Assembly (NCBI RefSeq): GCF_008365275.1
Contig: NZ_CP043504.1
Location: 1,674,001-1,738,000, forward strand
Source of the DNA: Protaetiibacter larvae
GTDB taxonomy: Bacteria; Actinomycetota; Actinomycetes; Actinomycetales; Microbacteriaceae
Direction of reading: 5' to 3'
Length of the DNA: 64,000 bases
Numbering within the stretch: the stretch's first letter is position 1; each line of letters begins with the position of its first letter. The translations under genes were made by a program, and so were the position numbers. The notes under the pieces are model-generated. The model had not been told where the DNA came from. It was given only the letters and a program-made list of their open reading frames with translations, and ran no database searches. Below are positions 22,906 through 32,205 of the stretch, piece by piece.

Positions 22906-24219
22906 ATGGTGCGCATGGCGGGGGAGGACCCCGGCGACGACGGCCTGCCGTCCGCCATCCCGGGAAGCGACGCGGAGCTCGCCTCCGCTGTCCCCGAGAA
23001 CCTCACCGTCTCGATCGAGCTGCCCGCCACCACCCACGAGACCCCCGAGGACGAGGCGCAGCTCGCCCTCGGCGAGGTCGTCGCGACGCCCGGTTCGGTG
23101 GCGCCCGTCGTGCCCGCCCCGGGCACGGGCACCGTCTCGATCGAGGTGCTGCCCGACATCGTGCACGTCGCCGACGAAGAGACCCTCTCCACGGGCGAGG
23201 TCGACGTGGTCCCGCTCCCCGACGACGGGGAGCTCGTCTCGCGACGGGACCGGCTGCGCGGCGGTGTCGCCAAGTCGCCCGAGTCCTCGGCGATGCTCAC
23301 CTCCGACCGCCTGCTCGAACCCAAGCGCACCAAGCAGCGCCCGGAGGGCGGTTGGCCCTCGTTCGTGTACGCGAGCAGCCTCCACCTCGTGAACCTCGGC
23401 GACTCGGCGAAGGTGCGCGAGCGCAAGGCCCTCGACGCGCGGATCGGCAAGCGGCTCGAAGGCGGCACGCGCTTCGTGCCCGTGCTCACCCGTAAGGGCG
23501 GCGTCGGCAAGACGACGATCACGACGCTCCTCGGGATGGCGCTCGCGAGCCTCCGCGAGGACCGCATCATCGCCGTGGACGCCAACCCCGACCGCGGCAC
23601 CCTCTCCGAACGGGTCGCCAAGCAGACCCGCTCCACGGTGCGCGACATCGTCACCCACGCGGCCGCCATCAAGGACTTCAGCGAGTTCTCCAGCCACGTC
23701 TCCCGCGACGAGACCCGCCTCGACGTGCTCGCCTCCGACACCGACCCGCTGCTGTCGGAGGCCTTCGACGAGAACGACTACAACGTCGTCGCCGACCTCG
23801 TCTCGCGGTACTACTCGATCTGCCTCACCGACTGCGGCACCGGCATCGTGCACTCGGTCATGCGCGCCACCCTGCAGCGCGCCGACTCGATCGTGGTCGT
23901 GTCGGGCGGCAGCGTCGATGAGGCGCGGCTCGCCTCCGAGACCCTCACCTGGCTCGAGGCCAATAACTACGCGCCGCTCGTGCGCAACGCGATCGTCGCC
24001 ATCAACACCGCGACGCAGGGCACCAACCTCGTCAAGCTCGACGAGATCGACGCGCACTTCCGCTCCCGGGTGCGCGAGGTGGTGCGGATGCCGTACGACC
24101 CCGAGCTCGCCGCCGGGTCCGTCGTGCGGTGGGAGCGGCTCAAACCCTTCACCCGGGCCTCCGCGCGCGAGCTCGCCGCGCTCGTCATGGACGGCCTCCC
24201 GACCACCCGGAACGCATGA
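22906..24219 (+). CDS. MinD/ParA-like ATPase with long disordered N-terminus
   Basis: 437 aa. Residues 1-185 are acidic, low-complexity sequence with no domain; the C-terminal part is a MinD/ParA ATPase with RKGGVGKTT (196-204), IIAVDANPDRGTLSERV and a CLTDCGTGIVHSVM Walker B region. The layout resembles MinD-like proteins found next to type VII secretion loci (EspI-like), yet no secretion genes are here. The role is unknown; it could localise a partner to membrane or nucleoid. The stop overlaps the deformylase start by 4 nt. Confidence 0.8.
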   Translation: MVRMAGEDPGDDGLPSAIPGSDAELASAVPENLTVSIELPATTHETPEDEAQLALGEVVATPGSVAPVVPAPGTGTVSIEVLPDIVHVADEETLSTGEVDVVPLPDDGELVSRRDRLRGGVAKSPESSAMLTSDRLLEPKRTKQRPEGGWPSFVYASSLHLVNLGDSAKVRERKALDARIGKRLEGGTRFVPVLTRKGGVGKTTITTLLGMALASLREDRIIAVDANPDRGTLSERVAKQTRSTVRDIVTHAAAIKDFSEFSSHVSRDETRLDVLASDTDPLLSEAFDENDYNVVADLVSRYYSICLTDCGTGIVHSVMRATLQRADSIVVVSGGSVDEARLASETLTWLEANNYAPLVRNAIVAINTATQGTNLVKLDEIDAHFRSRVREVVRMPYDPELAAGSVVRWERLKPFTRASARELAALVMDGLPTTRNA

Positions 24220-24716
24220 CCGAGCGCCAGATCCGCCTCTTCGGCGACCCCGTCCTCCGATCGACGACCGACCCCATCCCCGACCCGGGCGACCCGCGCG
24301 TGCGCGCCCTCGTCGAGGACCTCATCGACACGGTCGAGCCTCCCGGGCGCGCGGGCGTCGCCGCCACCCAGATCGGGGTCGGGCTGCGCGCCTTCAGCGT
24401 CAACATCGACGGCGACATCGCCTATGTGCTCAACCCCGTGCTCGAGGTCGCGGGCGAGCCGGCCCTCGTCGACGAGGGCTGCCTGTCGGTGCCCGGTTTC
24501 TTCTTCCCGCGGCTGCGATACCCCTGGGCGCGCGTCACGGGGGTGGACGTGGACGGCAACGAGGTGGTGCTCGAAGGCGACGGCCTCATGGCGCAGGCGC
24601 TGCAGCACGAGTCCGACCACCTCGACGGCAAGCTCTACATCGAGGGGCTCGAGCCCGACACGAAGCGCGAGGCGATGCGGGCCATCCGCCAGGCCGACTG
24701 GTTCGCCCGCCCGTAG
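24216..24716 (+). CDS. def: Peptide deformylase
   Basis: 166 aa; ATG overlaps the preceding stop (ATGA). The three deformylase motifs are present: GVAATQIG (variant of G-x-G-LAAxQ, with Val and Thr substitutions), DEGCLSVPG with the metal-binding Cys, and QHESDHLDG (HExxH). It removes the formyl group from nascent proteins. Because the first motif diverges, it may be a second, specialised deformylase rather than the housekeeping one. Confidence 0.92.
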   Translation: MTERQIRLFGDPVLRSTTDPIPDPGDPRVRALVEDLIDTVEPPGRAGVAATQIGVGLRAFSVNIDGDIAYVLNPVLEVAGEPALVDEGCLSVPGFFFPRLRYPWARVTGVDVDGNEVVLEGDGLMAQALQHESDHLDGKLYIEGLEPDTKREAMRAIRQADWFARP

Positions 24717-24776
24717 TCGCCCTCGCCCGGCCATCCGGCGCGGCGGGGCGGATGATCGCGGCGCACGAGCTACAGC

Positions 24777-26603
24777 TCAGCCGGTGACGGAGATGCCCTG
24801 CGTGATGGGGGCGCCCGCGTAGAGGGCCTCGATCTCGGAGGCGAAGTCCTTCGTGATGACCGCGCGCTTGATCGACATCTTCGGCGTCAGGTGCCCGCTG
24901 TCCTCGGTGAACTCGGTTCCGAGGATCTGGAACTTGCGAATCGACTCGGCGCGCGACACCTTCGTGTTGGCGAGATCGACCGCGCGCTGCACCTCCGCGA
25001 TGACCTTCGGGTTCTGGGCGGCCTGGGCGAGGCTCAGCTCGGCGGACTCGCCGTTGTTGGCGAGCCACACCGGCAGCATCTCCGGGTCGAGCGTGATGAG
25101 CGCCGAGATGAACGGCTTCTGGTCGCCCACCACCACCACCTGGCCGACGATCGGGTTGGCGCGGATGGGGTCCTCGAGCGCGGCCGGGGCGACGTTCTTG
25201 CCGCCCGCGGTGACGATGATCTCCTTCTTGCGGCCGGTGATCGTGAGATAGCCCTCCTCGTCGAGCGCGCCGAGGTCGCCCGTGTGGAACCAGTCGTCGG
25301 TGAAGACCGCCGCGGTCTCCTCGGGCTTGTTCCAGTACCCGGCGAACACGTCGATGCCCTTCACGAGCACCTCGCCGTCATCGGCGATGCGGATCCCGAC
25401 ACCCGGCAGCGGGGTGCCGACGGTGCCGATCTTGAACTTGGACACGACGTTGACGGTCGCGGGCGCGGTGGTCTCGGTGAGGCCGTAGCCTTCGAGGATC
25501 TGCACGCCGAGGCTGCGGAAGAAGTGCCCGAGGCGCGAGCCGAGCGGCGCCGAGCCCGAGACGGCGTACGTGACGTTGCCGCCCATGGCCTCGCGCAGCT
25601 TGCCGTAGACGAGCTTGTCGAACAGGGCGAACTGCAGTTTGAGGCCGAACGGCACGTGACCCGCATCGAGCGCCTTCGAGTGGGCGATCGCGACATCCGC
25701 GGCCTTGTGGAAGATCTTGTCCTTGCCACCGGCAGCCGCCTTCTGCTCGGCCGAGTTGTAGACCTTCTCGAACACGCGCGGCACGGCCAGCAGGAAGCTC
25801 GGCTTGAAGCTGCCGAGCGCGGGCAGCAGCTGCTTCGTGTCGGCCTGGTGTCCCACCTTGACGCCCGCGTGAACGCCGAGGATGGCGATGAAGCGGGCGA
25901 AGACGTGCGCGGTGGTGATGAACAGCAAGGTGGACGAGCCGGGCGCGACGACCTCCTTCATGGAGACGGCGGCGTTGCGGCACAGCTCCACGAAGTTGGA
26001 GTGGGTGAGGATGCAGCCCTTCGGGGTGCCCGTCGAGCCCGAGGTGTAGATGAGCGTCGCCAGGTCGGAGCCCTTCGCCGCGGTGCGCCGCGTCTCGACC
26101 TCCTCGTCCGTGACGGCGGTGCCGCCGGCGACGAGTTTGTCGAGGTCGCCGAGTCCCAGCTGCCAGACCTTGCTCACCTGCGGAAGCTCGGCGCGCACCT
26201 CGTCGAAGCGTGCGAAGTGCTCGGCCGACTCGACGATGAGCGCCGTTGCTCCGGAGTCGGTGAGGGTGTAGGCGATCTGGGCGGGCGCCGAGGTCTCGTA
26301 CACCGGTACGAGCACCGCGCCCGCGAACCAGGTGGCGAAGTCGATGAGCGTCCACTCGTAGCGGGTGCGGCAGATGAAGCCGATCTTGTCGCCCGGCTGG
26401 ATGCCGGCGGCGATGAGCCCCTTGGCGAGGGCGACCACCTGGCGGTGGAACTCGGCGGTCGACACGTCCGCCCAGCCGCCGTCGGCGGTCGGCAGCGCGA
26501 ACAGCGGCGCGTCGGGGGTCGCCGCGAGGCGGTCGACGAGCAGGTCGGTGGCGTTGGCCTCGGGGTCGGCGGGCACGACGGCAGGGACAAAGATCTCGTT
26601 CAC
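24777..26603 (-). CDS. fadD15: Long-chain fatty acid-CoA ligase (FadD15-like)
   Basis: 608 aa. AMP-binding superfamily with the P-loop-like IYTSGSTGTPKGC, the GYGLTET motif, and WFHTGDLGALDEEGYLTITGRKKEIIVTAGGKNVAP read in parts, typical for long-chain acyl-CoA synthetases. The GTG start has AAGGAG about 7 nt upstream. It activates fatty acids for lipid synthesis or breakdown. Its place upstream of the PlsC-like, DAHP synthase and PknL-like genes matches the order around Rv2187 in mycobacteria. Confidence 0.92.
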   Translation of the reverse strand: MNEIFVPAVVPADPEANATDLLVDRLAATPDAPLFALPTADGGWADVSTAEFHRQVVALAKGLIAAGIQPGDKIGFICRTRYEWTLIDFATWFAGAVLVPVYETSAPAQIAYTLTDSGATALIVESAEHFARFDEVRAELPQVSKVWQLGLGDLDKLVAGGTAVTDEEVETRRTAAKGSDLATLIYTSGSTGTPKGCILTHSNFVELCRNAAVSMKEVVAPGSSTLLFITTAHVFARFIAILGVHAGVKVGHQADTKQLLPALGSFKPSFLLAVPRVFEKVYNSAEQKAAAGGKDKIFHKAADVAIAHSKALDAGHVPFGLKLQFALFDKLVYGKLREAMGGNVTYAVSGSAPLGSRLGHFFRSLGVQILEGYGLTETTAPATVNVVSKFKIGTVGTPLPGVGIRIADDGEVLVKGIDVFAGYWNKPEETAAVFTDDWFHTGDLGALDEEGYLTITGRKKEIIVTAGGKNVAPAALEDPIRANPIVGQVVVVGDQKPFISALITLDPEMLPVWLANNGESAELSLAQAAQNPKVIAEVQRAVDLANTKVSRAESIRKFQILGTEFTEDSGHLTPKMSIKRAVITKDFASEIEALYAGAPITQGISVTG

Positions 26604-26689
26604 GGCAGCTCCTTCGGTACCGGTCGGGTGTTCTCAACACCCTAACCCGGCGCGCGCCCCGTGGAGCGCCCCGAAGCTGGGGGTCTGGC

Positions 26690-26695
26690 TAGACT
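26690..26695 (+). promoter_or_regulatory. -10 box, leaderless promoter of ROK kinase
   Basis: TAGACT ends 8 nt before the GTG at 26704. Confidence 0.45.
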
Positions 26696-26703
26696 CGACG
26701 CTC

Positions 26704-27651
26704 GTGCATGCCATCGGAATCGACATCGGCGGGACCAAGATCGCGGGCGGACTCGTCGCGGAGGATGGCTCGATCGTGCGGCAGGAGCGTCGCCCGACCC
26801 CGGCGGGCGACGGCGGGGCGATCATCGCCGCCGTCGTCGAGGTCGTCGAGAGTCTCCGCGCGGACGAGCCCGTGGCGGGCGTCGGCGTCGCCGCGCCCGG
26901 TTTCATCGACGCCGAGCAGTCGACGGTGTACTACACCCCCAACATCCCCTGGCGCAGCGAGCCGCTGCGCGACGAGCTCTCGGCGCGGCTTCCGGGGCTC
27001 GCGATCACGATCGACAACGACGCGAACGCGGCCGGCTGGGCGGAGTTCCGCTTCGGGGCCGGGCGCGGATCGCACGACATGACCCTGCTCACGATCGGCA
27101 CGGGCGTGGGCGGCGCGATCATCACCGACGGCCGCCTGCTGCGCGGCGGGTTCGGGGCGGCCGCCGAGATCGGCCACATGCGGGTCGTCCCGGGCGGTCT
27201 GCCATGCGGCTGCGGGCAGCGCGGCTGCATCGAGCAGTACGGCTCGGGTCGCGCTCTCATGCGTTTCGCGAACGAGATCGCCGATCAGCGCGGCATCGGC
27301 CAGGCGCTCGCCGCGGCGCGCCAGCAGCACGGCGAGCTCGACGGCCACCTCGTGTCGGAGCTCATCCTCGCCGAGGATCCGGGCGCCCTCTACGCCCTGC
27401 GCGAGCTCGGCGGGTGGCTCGGGCAGGCGGCGGCGTCGATCAGCGCGATCCTCGACCCGCAGCTCTTCGTCTTCGGCGGCGGGGTGGCCTCGGCGGGCGA
27501 GCTGCTGCTCGACCCGATCCGGGAGGCCTACCTCGCACACCTTCCGGCGCGCGGTTTCCATCCCGAGCCGCGGTTCGCGACGGCGGAGCTCGTGAACGAC
27601 GCGGGCATCGTGGGTGCGGCCGACATCGCCCGCACGGCCGTGGCGCGCTGA
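26704..27651 (+). CDS. glk: ROK-family glucokinase
   Basis: 315 aa from a GTG start. N-terminal DIGGTKIAGG phosphate-binding motif, sugar-binding ITIDNDANAAGWAE with IGTGVGGAI, the EIGHMRV His, and the ROK zinc motif CGCGQRGCIEQYGSG. No DNA-binding domain precedes it, so it is a kinase, not a repressor. It probably phosphorylates glucose to feed glycolysis. A TAGACT at 27680-27685 starts the next transcript. Confidence 0.9.
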   Translation: MHAIGIDIGGTKIAGGLVAEDGSIVRQERRPTPAGDGGAIIAAVVEVVESLRADEPVAGVGVAAPGFIDAEQSTVYYTPNIPWRSEPLRDELSARLPGLAITIDNDANAAGWAEFRFGAGRGSHDMTLLTIGTGVGGAIITDGRLLRGGFGAAAEIGHMRVVPGGLPCGCGQRGCIEQYGSGRALMRFANEIADQRGIGQALAAARQQHGELDGHLVSELILAEDPGALYALRELGGWLGQAAASISAILDPQLFVFGGGVASAGELLLDPIREAYLAHLPARGFHPEPRFATAELVNDAGIVGAADIARTAVAR

Positions 27652-27703
27652 GCGTGAACACGCGGGCATCCGCCGCGCCTAGACTCGTGGGTCGGAGGTG
27701 GCC

Positions 27704-28420
27704 GTGTTCTATCTGTTCCTGAAGAACTTCATCGTCGGGCCCTTCCTGCTCTCGGTCTTCCGCCCCTGGGTGCGGGGCTACGACAGCGTGCCGAAGAAGG
27801 GCGCGGTGATCTTCGCGAGCAACCACCTCTCCTTCATGGACTCGATCTTCCTGCCGCTCGTCGTCGACAAGCAGATCCGGTTCCTGGCCAAGAGCGAATA
27901 CTTCACGGGACGCGGGATCAAGGGCCGCATCGTGCGCTGGTTCTTCCTCTCCGTCGGTCAGTTGCCGATCGACCGCTCCGGCGGCAAGGCGTCGGAGGCG
28001 TCCCTCAACACCGGGCTCGAGCACCTCGCGACGGGCGGTTGGCTGGGCATCTACCCGGAGGGAACGCGCAGCCACGACGGACGCCTCTACCGCGGGCGCA
28101 CCGGGATCGCACGGATGGTGCTGGAGTCGGGCGCGATCGTCGTGCCGGTGGCGATGATCGACACCGACAAGGTGATGCCGGTGGGCGCGAAGCTGCCGAA
28201 GGTGCGGCGCGTGGGCGTCGTGTTCGGGGAGCCCCTCGACTTCTCCCGCTTCGCCGGCCTCGAGGGGGACCGTTTCGTGCTGCGCTCCATCACCGACGAG
28301 ATCATGTACGAGCTCGCGCATCTCGGCGGCCAGGAGTATGTGGACGTCTATGCGTCAAGCGTCAAAGGGCGCCCGCAGGCCGCCACCCAGCCGGCGGCGA
28401 CCGCGGACCGCGCCGCCTGA
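27704..28420 (+). CDS. plsC: 1-acyl-glycerol-3-phosphate acyltransferase (PlsC-like)
   Basis: 238 aa; the GTG at 27704 is chosen because GGAGG is 5 nt upstream (a GTG at 27698 would overlap it). The acyltransferase motifs are NHLSFMD (H-x4-D) and YPEGTRS. An N-terminal hydrophobic segment anchors it to the membrane. It adds the second acyl chain of phosphatidic acid. The C-terminal Ala/Pro/Thr tail is not conserved. Position matches Rv2182c in the mycobacterial block. Confidence 0.9.
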   Translation: MFYLFLKNFIVGPFLLSVFRPWVRGYDSVPKKGAVIFASNHLSFMDSIFLPLVVDKQIRFLAKSEYFTGRGIKGRIVRWFFLSVGQLPIDRSGGKASEASLNTGLEHLATGGWLGIYPEGTRSHDGRLYRGRTGIARMVLESGAIVVPVAMIDTDKVMPVGAKLPKVRRVGVVFGEPLDFSRFAGLEGDRFVLRSITDEIMYELAHLGGQEYVDVYASSVKGRPQAATQPAATADRAA

Positions 28421-28546
28421 CGCACTCGCGCCCCGCGCGCCCCGCCCTGCCCGGCGTGCCCGTGCCGCCTCGGCTAGGCTGAACCGCTGGGGTCCCCGAC
28501 CCCGGCACCCCGTATCCGCAGCGAACCAGAACCAGAGGACCCACCC

Positions 28547-29923
28547 GTGGTAGACCCCACCGAGACCGTCGTGCAGGCAGATCCCGCAGTGATCGCCGGT
28601 CTCGACTATTGGCGGAGTCTGCCCATCAAGCAGCAGCCGGAGTGGTCCGACCCGGAGGCGGTGCGCGCCGCATCCGCCGAGATCGCCACCCTGCCGCCGC
28701 TCGTCTTCGCCGGTGAGGTCGACATCCTGCGCGACCGTCTCGCACGCGCCGCACGCGGCGAATCCTTCCTGCTGCAGGGCGGCGACTGCGCCGAGACCTT
28801 CGCGGGGGCCACGGCCGAGCAGATCCGCAACCGCGTGAAGACGCTCCTGCAGATGGCCGTCGTGCTCACCTACGGCGCCTCCATGCCGATCGTCAAGATG
28901 GGCCGCATGGCGGGCCAGTTCGCGAAGCCGCGTTCGAGCGACTTCGAGACCCGCGGGGATGTCACCCTGCCCGCCTACCGCGGGGACATCGTCAACGGGT
29001 ACGACTTCACCCCCTCCTCGCGGCAGGCCGACCCGCGCCGCCTCGTGCAGGGCTACCACACGGCCGCCTCGACGCTGAACCTCATCCGTGCCTTCACACA
29101 GGGCGGTTTCGCGGACCTGCGCCAGGTGCACTCCTGGAACAAGGGCTTCGCCGCGAATCCCGCCAACCAGCGCTACGAGGGGCTCGCGAAGGAGATCGAT
29201 CGCGCCATCCGCTTCATGGAGGCCGCGGGCGCCGACTTCGACGAGCTCAAGCGCGTCGAGTTCTACACCTCGCACGAGGGTCTGCTCATGGACTACGAGC
29301 GCCCCATGACGCGCATCGACTCCCGCAACGGCACGCCCGTCAACACCTCCGCCCACTTCCTGTGGGTGGGGGAGCGCACGCGCGAGCTCGACGGGGCGCA
29401 CATCGACTACTTCTCGCGCATCCGCAACCCCATCGGGGTGAAGCTCGGGCCGTCGACGACGCCCGAGGTGATGGAGAGGCTCATCGACAAGCTCGACCCG
29501 AACCGCGAGCCGGGCCGCCTCACCTTCATCACGCGGATGGGGGCGGGCAAGATCCGCGACGCGCTGCCGCCGCTGCTGGAGGCCATCAAGGGTTTCGACG
29601 CGACGCCGCTGTGGGTGACCGATCCCATGCACGGCAACGGCATGACGACCGCGACCGGCTACAAGACCCGCCGCTTCGACGACGTGGTGGACGAGGTGCG
29701 CGGCTTCTTCGAGGCGCACCGCGACGCGGGGACGCATCCGGGCGGCATCCACGTGGAGCTCACCGGCGACGACGTGACCGAGTGCCTGGGCGGCTCGGAG
29801 CAGATCGACGAGGCGACCCTGGCCACGAAGTACGAGTCGCTGTGCGACCCGCGCCTCAACCACATGCAGTCGCTCGAGCTCGCCTTCCTGGTGGCCGAGG
29901 AGCTCGCCGCCACGACCCGCTAG
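28547..29923 (+). CDS. aroG: 3-deoxy-7-phosphoheptulonate (DAHP) synthase, class II
   Basis: 458 aa, typical class II length. Motifs include LLQGGDCAETF, VKMGRMAGQFAKPRS, RGDIVNGYDF, and TDPMHGNGMTT. It makes DAHP from PEP and erythrose 4-phosphate, the first step of the shikimate pathway. GTG start preceded by AGAGGACCC. A TAGGCT at 28475-28480 gives a leader of about 60 nt that includes a GGGGTC...GACCCC hairpin, a possible leader hairpin. Same place as Rv2178c. Confidence 0.95.
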   Translation: MVDPTETVVQADPAVIAGLDYWRSLPIKQQPEWSDPEAVRAASAEIATLPPLVFAGEVDILRDRLARAARGESFLLQGGDCAETFAGATAEQIRNRVKTLLQMAVVLTYGASMPIVKMGRMAGQFAKPRSSDFETRGDVTLPAYRGDIVNGYDFTPSSRQADPRRLVQGYHTAASTLNLIRAFTQGGFADLRQVHSWNKGFAANPANQRYEGLAKEIDRAIRFMEAAGADFDELKRVEFYTSHEGLLMDYERPMTRIDSRNGTPVNTSAHFLWVGERTRELDGAHIDYFSRIRNPIGVKLGPSTTPEVMERLIDKLDPNREPGRLTFITRMGAGKIRDALPPLLEAIKGFDATPLWVTDPMHGNGMTTATGYKTRRFDDVVDEVRGFFEAHRDAGTHPGGIHVELTGDDVTECLGGSEQIDEATLATKYESLCDPRLNHMQSLELAFLVAEELAATTR

Positions 29924-29940
29924 TCGGCCGCGCCGCGGGA

Positions 29941-30033
29941 TGCCCGGATCGCCAGCGAGGCGCATGCCCCCGCGGGCCTGAACGGCCCGCTCCCGCCCGG
30001 CCCGATGCCAACGCCTCGCTGGCGATCCGGGCA
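29941..30033. repeat. Large composite inverted repeat after aroG
   Basis: Perfect 22-bp arms at 29941-29962 and 30012-30033 enclose a 49-nt loop that itself holds a GCGGGCC (29972-29978) / GGCCCGC (29984-29990) hairpin. This could form a cruciform or strong bidirectional terminator between aroG and the convergent pknL gene. Confidence 0.6.
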
Positions 30034-30067
30034 CCCCGCTGCGCTCACGTGTGCGGTGCGCACCACC

Positions 30068-30150
30068 CCGCTGATCGAGTGCCGCGCCGAGCGCACCACC
30101 CGCTGATCGAGTGCCGCGCGGAGCGCGGTGTATCGAGATCCGCGGACCCC
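30068..30150. repeat. Dispersed intergenic repeat, copy A
   Basis: The unit CCGCTGATCGAGTGCCGCG occurs twice (30068-30086 and 30100-30118); the second copy continues through GGAGCGCGGTG to TATCGAGATCCGC, and its CCGCGC/GCGCGG arms form a hairpin. The same unit is found at 58981-59022 and in degenerate form at 52590-52627. It lies in the space between converging genes. Confidence 0.6.
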
Positions 30151-30163
30151 GCTCTGCGCTCGC

Positions 30164-32110
30164 TCAGCCGGCGGAGAGCCGTACGCGGATGGTGGAGCCC
30201 TTCGGGACCGCCCCCGACGGCGGATCGATCTCCTGGACGACGGCGATCCCGGGGACGTTCTTGCCGAGGAGCTCGCTGTTGTTGTTCCAGTACTGGAACA
30301 CGAGTCCGGCGTCGGCGAGCTGCTTCTGGGCGGCGATCCAGCCCAGGCCCACGATCTCGGGGATCGTCACCGGCTCGGGGCCGTCGGAGATCAGCAGCAG
30401 CACCTCGTCGTCGGGGTGGAGCGGCCCGCCCGGGTCGACGAGCGAGATGACGGTGTCCTTGGTAACGGTGTCGCTGTAGCTGCGCTGCTGGTCGGCGGAG
30501 ACGCGGAGTCCGGCCTTCTCGAGCGCTTCGGTGGCCTCCTCGGGTGTGAGCCCGGCGATCGTCGGCAGAATCCCCGCCGACACGACGAGCGAGACCGTGT
30601 CGCCCTCGAAGAGCGCCGTGCTGCCCGCCGAGACGTCGGCATCGCGCGCCGTCGCGGAGAGCACGATGCCCTTCTCCTGGTCGGAGAACTGCTCGACGAC
30701 CTTCTCGTCCAGGACGAGTTTCGCGTCGTCGATGGCCTGGACGGCCGCGGCCCGGGTGAGACCGGCGAGGGCGCCGATCGTGGTCGGTGCCGGACCGAGC
30801 GAGACCTGCAGCGTCACGACGGTGCCGCGCCGGATGCTCGTGCCGGCCTTCGGGTCGGTGCCGGCGACGAGATCCTTGGGGACGTCGATGCTGTTGACCT
30901 GCGCGACCTCGTCCGCCACCTCGATGCCGAGCGCTTCGAGCTCGGCGCGCGCGGCGTCGGGGGTCATGTTGACGACGCTCGTCGGGATCGTGATGTGGGC
31001 GCCGGGGCCCGCGCCGAACCACCAGCCGGCTCCGCCTGCGGCGATCGCGAGCACGACGACGAGCACGACGGCGATCCAGCCGCGGCGGCGACGCCCGGCG
31101 GCCTTCGCGCTCAGCTTGGCCGCGTTCGGGCTCACCGGCCCGGTCTCCTGCGCGGACAGGGGGGCGCGCCCGCCGAGCACCTGCGTCTCGGCGGTCGACT
31201 GGCGCGCGGCCGGCATCACGATCGTCTTCTGGATGGCGGTCGCGGCGGTCGGCAGCGCCGTGTGCAGCAGGGCCTCGGTGTCGCGCAGCTGCTCGAGCAT
31301 CATGCGGGCGTCGCGGGGGCGCTCCTCGGGGTCGCGCGCCGTCGCCCACAGCACGAGCTCGTCGAGTTCGGCGGGGACGTTCGGGTTGACGTTCGAGGGC
31401 GGCGGCACGGAGTCGTTCGCGTGCTGGTAGGCGATCTGCATGGGCTGCTCGCCCTTGTACGGCTGCTCGCCGGCGAGCATCTCGTACATCATGATGCCGA
31501 CCGCATAGATGTCGCTGCGGGTGTCGGCGACGCCGCGCGTGACGAGCTCGGGGGAGAGGTAGGCGATCGTGCCGAGCAGGGCGGCGCCCGTCGCGGTGTT
31601 GGCGGTTGCGGCGCGCGCGAGTCCGAAGTCGCCGATCTTGATGCGGCCGTCGTCGGCGAGCAGCACGTTCTCGGGTTTGAGGTCGCGGTGCACGATGCCG
31701 GCCTTGTGCGCGGCGGCGAGCCCGGCGAGCACGGCCTCGGCGATGTCGATGGTCTGCTCGGGGGTGAGCGCGCCGTGCTCCTGAAGCAGCTCGCGGAGCG
31801 TGATCCCCGGCAGGTACTCCATCACGAGGTACGCGGAGTCCTCGTCCTGCCCCTGGTCGAAGACGTTGACGACGTTGGGGTGCGCGAGGCGTGCCGCGGA
31901 GCGGGCCTCCTGGATGAACCGCTGCTTGAACTGGCTGTCGTCGGCCAGATGCCCGTGCATGACCTTCACGGCGACGCGTCGCTCGAGGCGCAGATCCGTC
32001 GCGAGGTAGACGGTCGCCATGCCGCCCCGGGCGATCCGCGAGCGCACCTGGTACCGTCCGTCGATCAGACGGCCGATCAGCGGATCGGTGGTGCTGCTCG
32101 TGGTCACCAT
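30164..32110 (-). CDS. pknL: Serine/threonine kinase with PASTA domains, PknL-like
   Basis: 648 aa from the ATG at 32110 (a GTG at 32107 is possible; TACACT lies just upstream). Kinase domain about 20-285 with K49, HRDLKPEN (141-148) and DFG (161-163); one membrane helix about 344-366; then four PASTA repeats (about 372-438, 441-510, 513-577, 578-648) outside the cell, which sense muropeptides. Gene order (LysM protein, Rv2175c-like gene, polyprenyl synthase, DUF3040, mraZ) matches the PknL locus. It probably regulates division and wall synthesis. The mycobacterial PknL itself lacks PASTA, while corynebacterial PknL has them. Confidence 0.88.
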   Translation of the reverse strand: MVTTSSTTDPLIGRLIDGRYQVRSRIARGGMATVYLATDLRLERRVAVKVMHGHLADDSQFKQRFIQEARSAARLAHPNVVNVFDQGQDEDSAYLVMEYLPGITLRELLQEHGALTPEQTIDIAEAVLAGLAAAHKAGIVHRDLKPENVLLADDGRIKIGDFGLARAATANTATGAALLGTIAYLSPELVTRGVADTRSDIYAVGIMMYEMLAGEQPYKGEQPMQIAYQHANDSVPPPSNVNPNVPAELDELVLWATARDPEERPRDARMMLEQLRDTEALLHTALPTAATAIQKTIVMPAARQSTAETQVLGGRAPLSAQETGPVSPNAAKLSAKAAGRRRRGWIAVVLVVVLAIAAGGAGWWFGAGPGAHITIPTSVVNMTPDAARAELEALGIEVADEVAQVNSIDVPKDLVAGTDPKAGTSIRRGTVVTLQVSLGPAPTTIGALAGLTRAAAVQAIDDAKLVLDEKVVEQFSDQEKGIVLSATARDADVSAGSTALFEGDTVSLVVSAGILPTIAGLTPEEATEALEKAGLRVSADQQRSYSDTVTKDTVISLVDPGGPLHPDDEVLLLISDGPEPVTIPEIVGLGWIAAQKQLADAGLVFQYWNNNSELLGKNVPGIAVVQEIDPPSGAVPKGSTIRVRLSAG

Positions 32111-32205
32111 CCGAGTGTACGAGGGCGCGTCTTCGCGCTCCGGGCGCCACACGGGGCTCCGGGGGGTCGGCCCTGCCTCGAACGCGACGGTCGAGAGCGG
32201 CTCGG

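Noticed and set aside
18552-23741. Very long minus-strand open frame across merR-parA, pyc and the MinD-like gene
   Set aside because: It is antisense to clear genes with family motifs and arises from high GC content, which removes stop codons. The composition is Ala/Arg/Gly noise, and only the ParA-like segment in its own frame is real.
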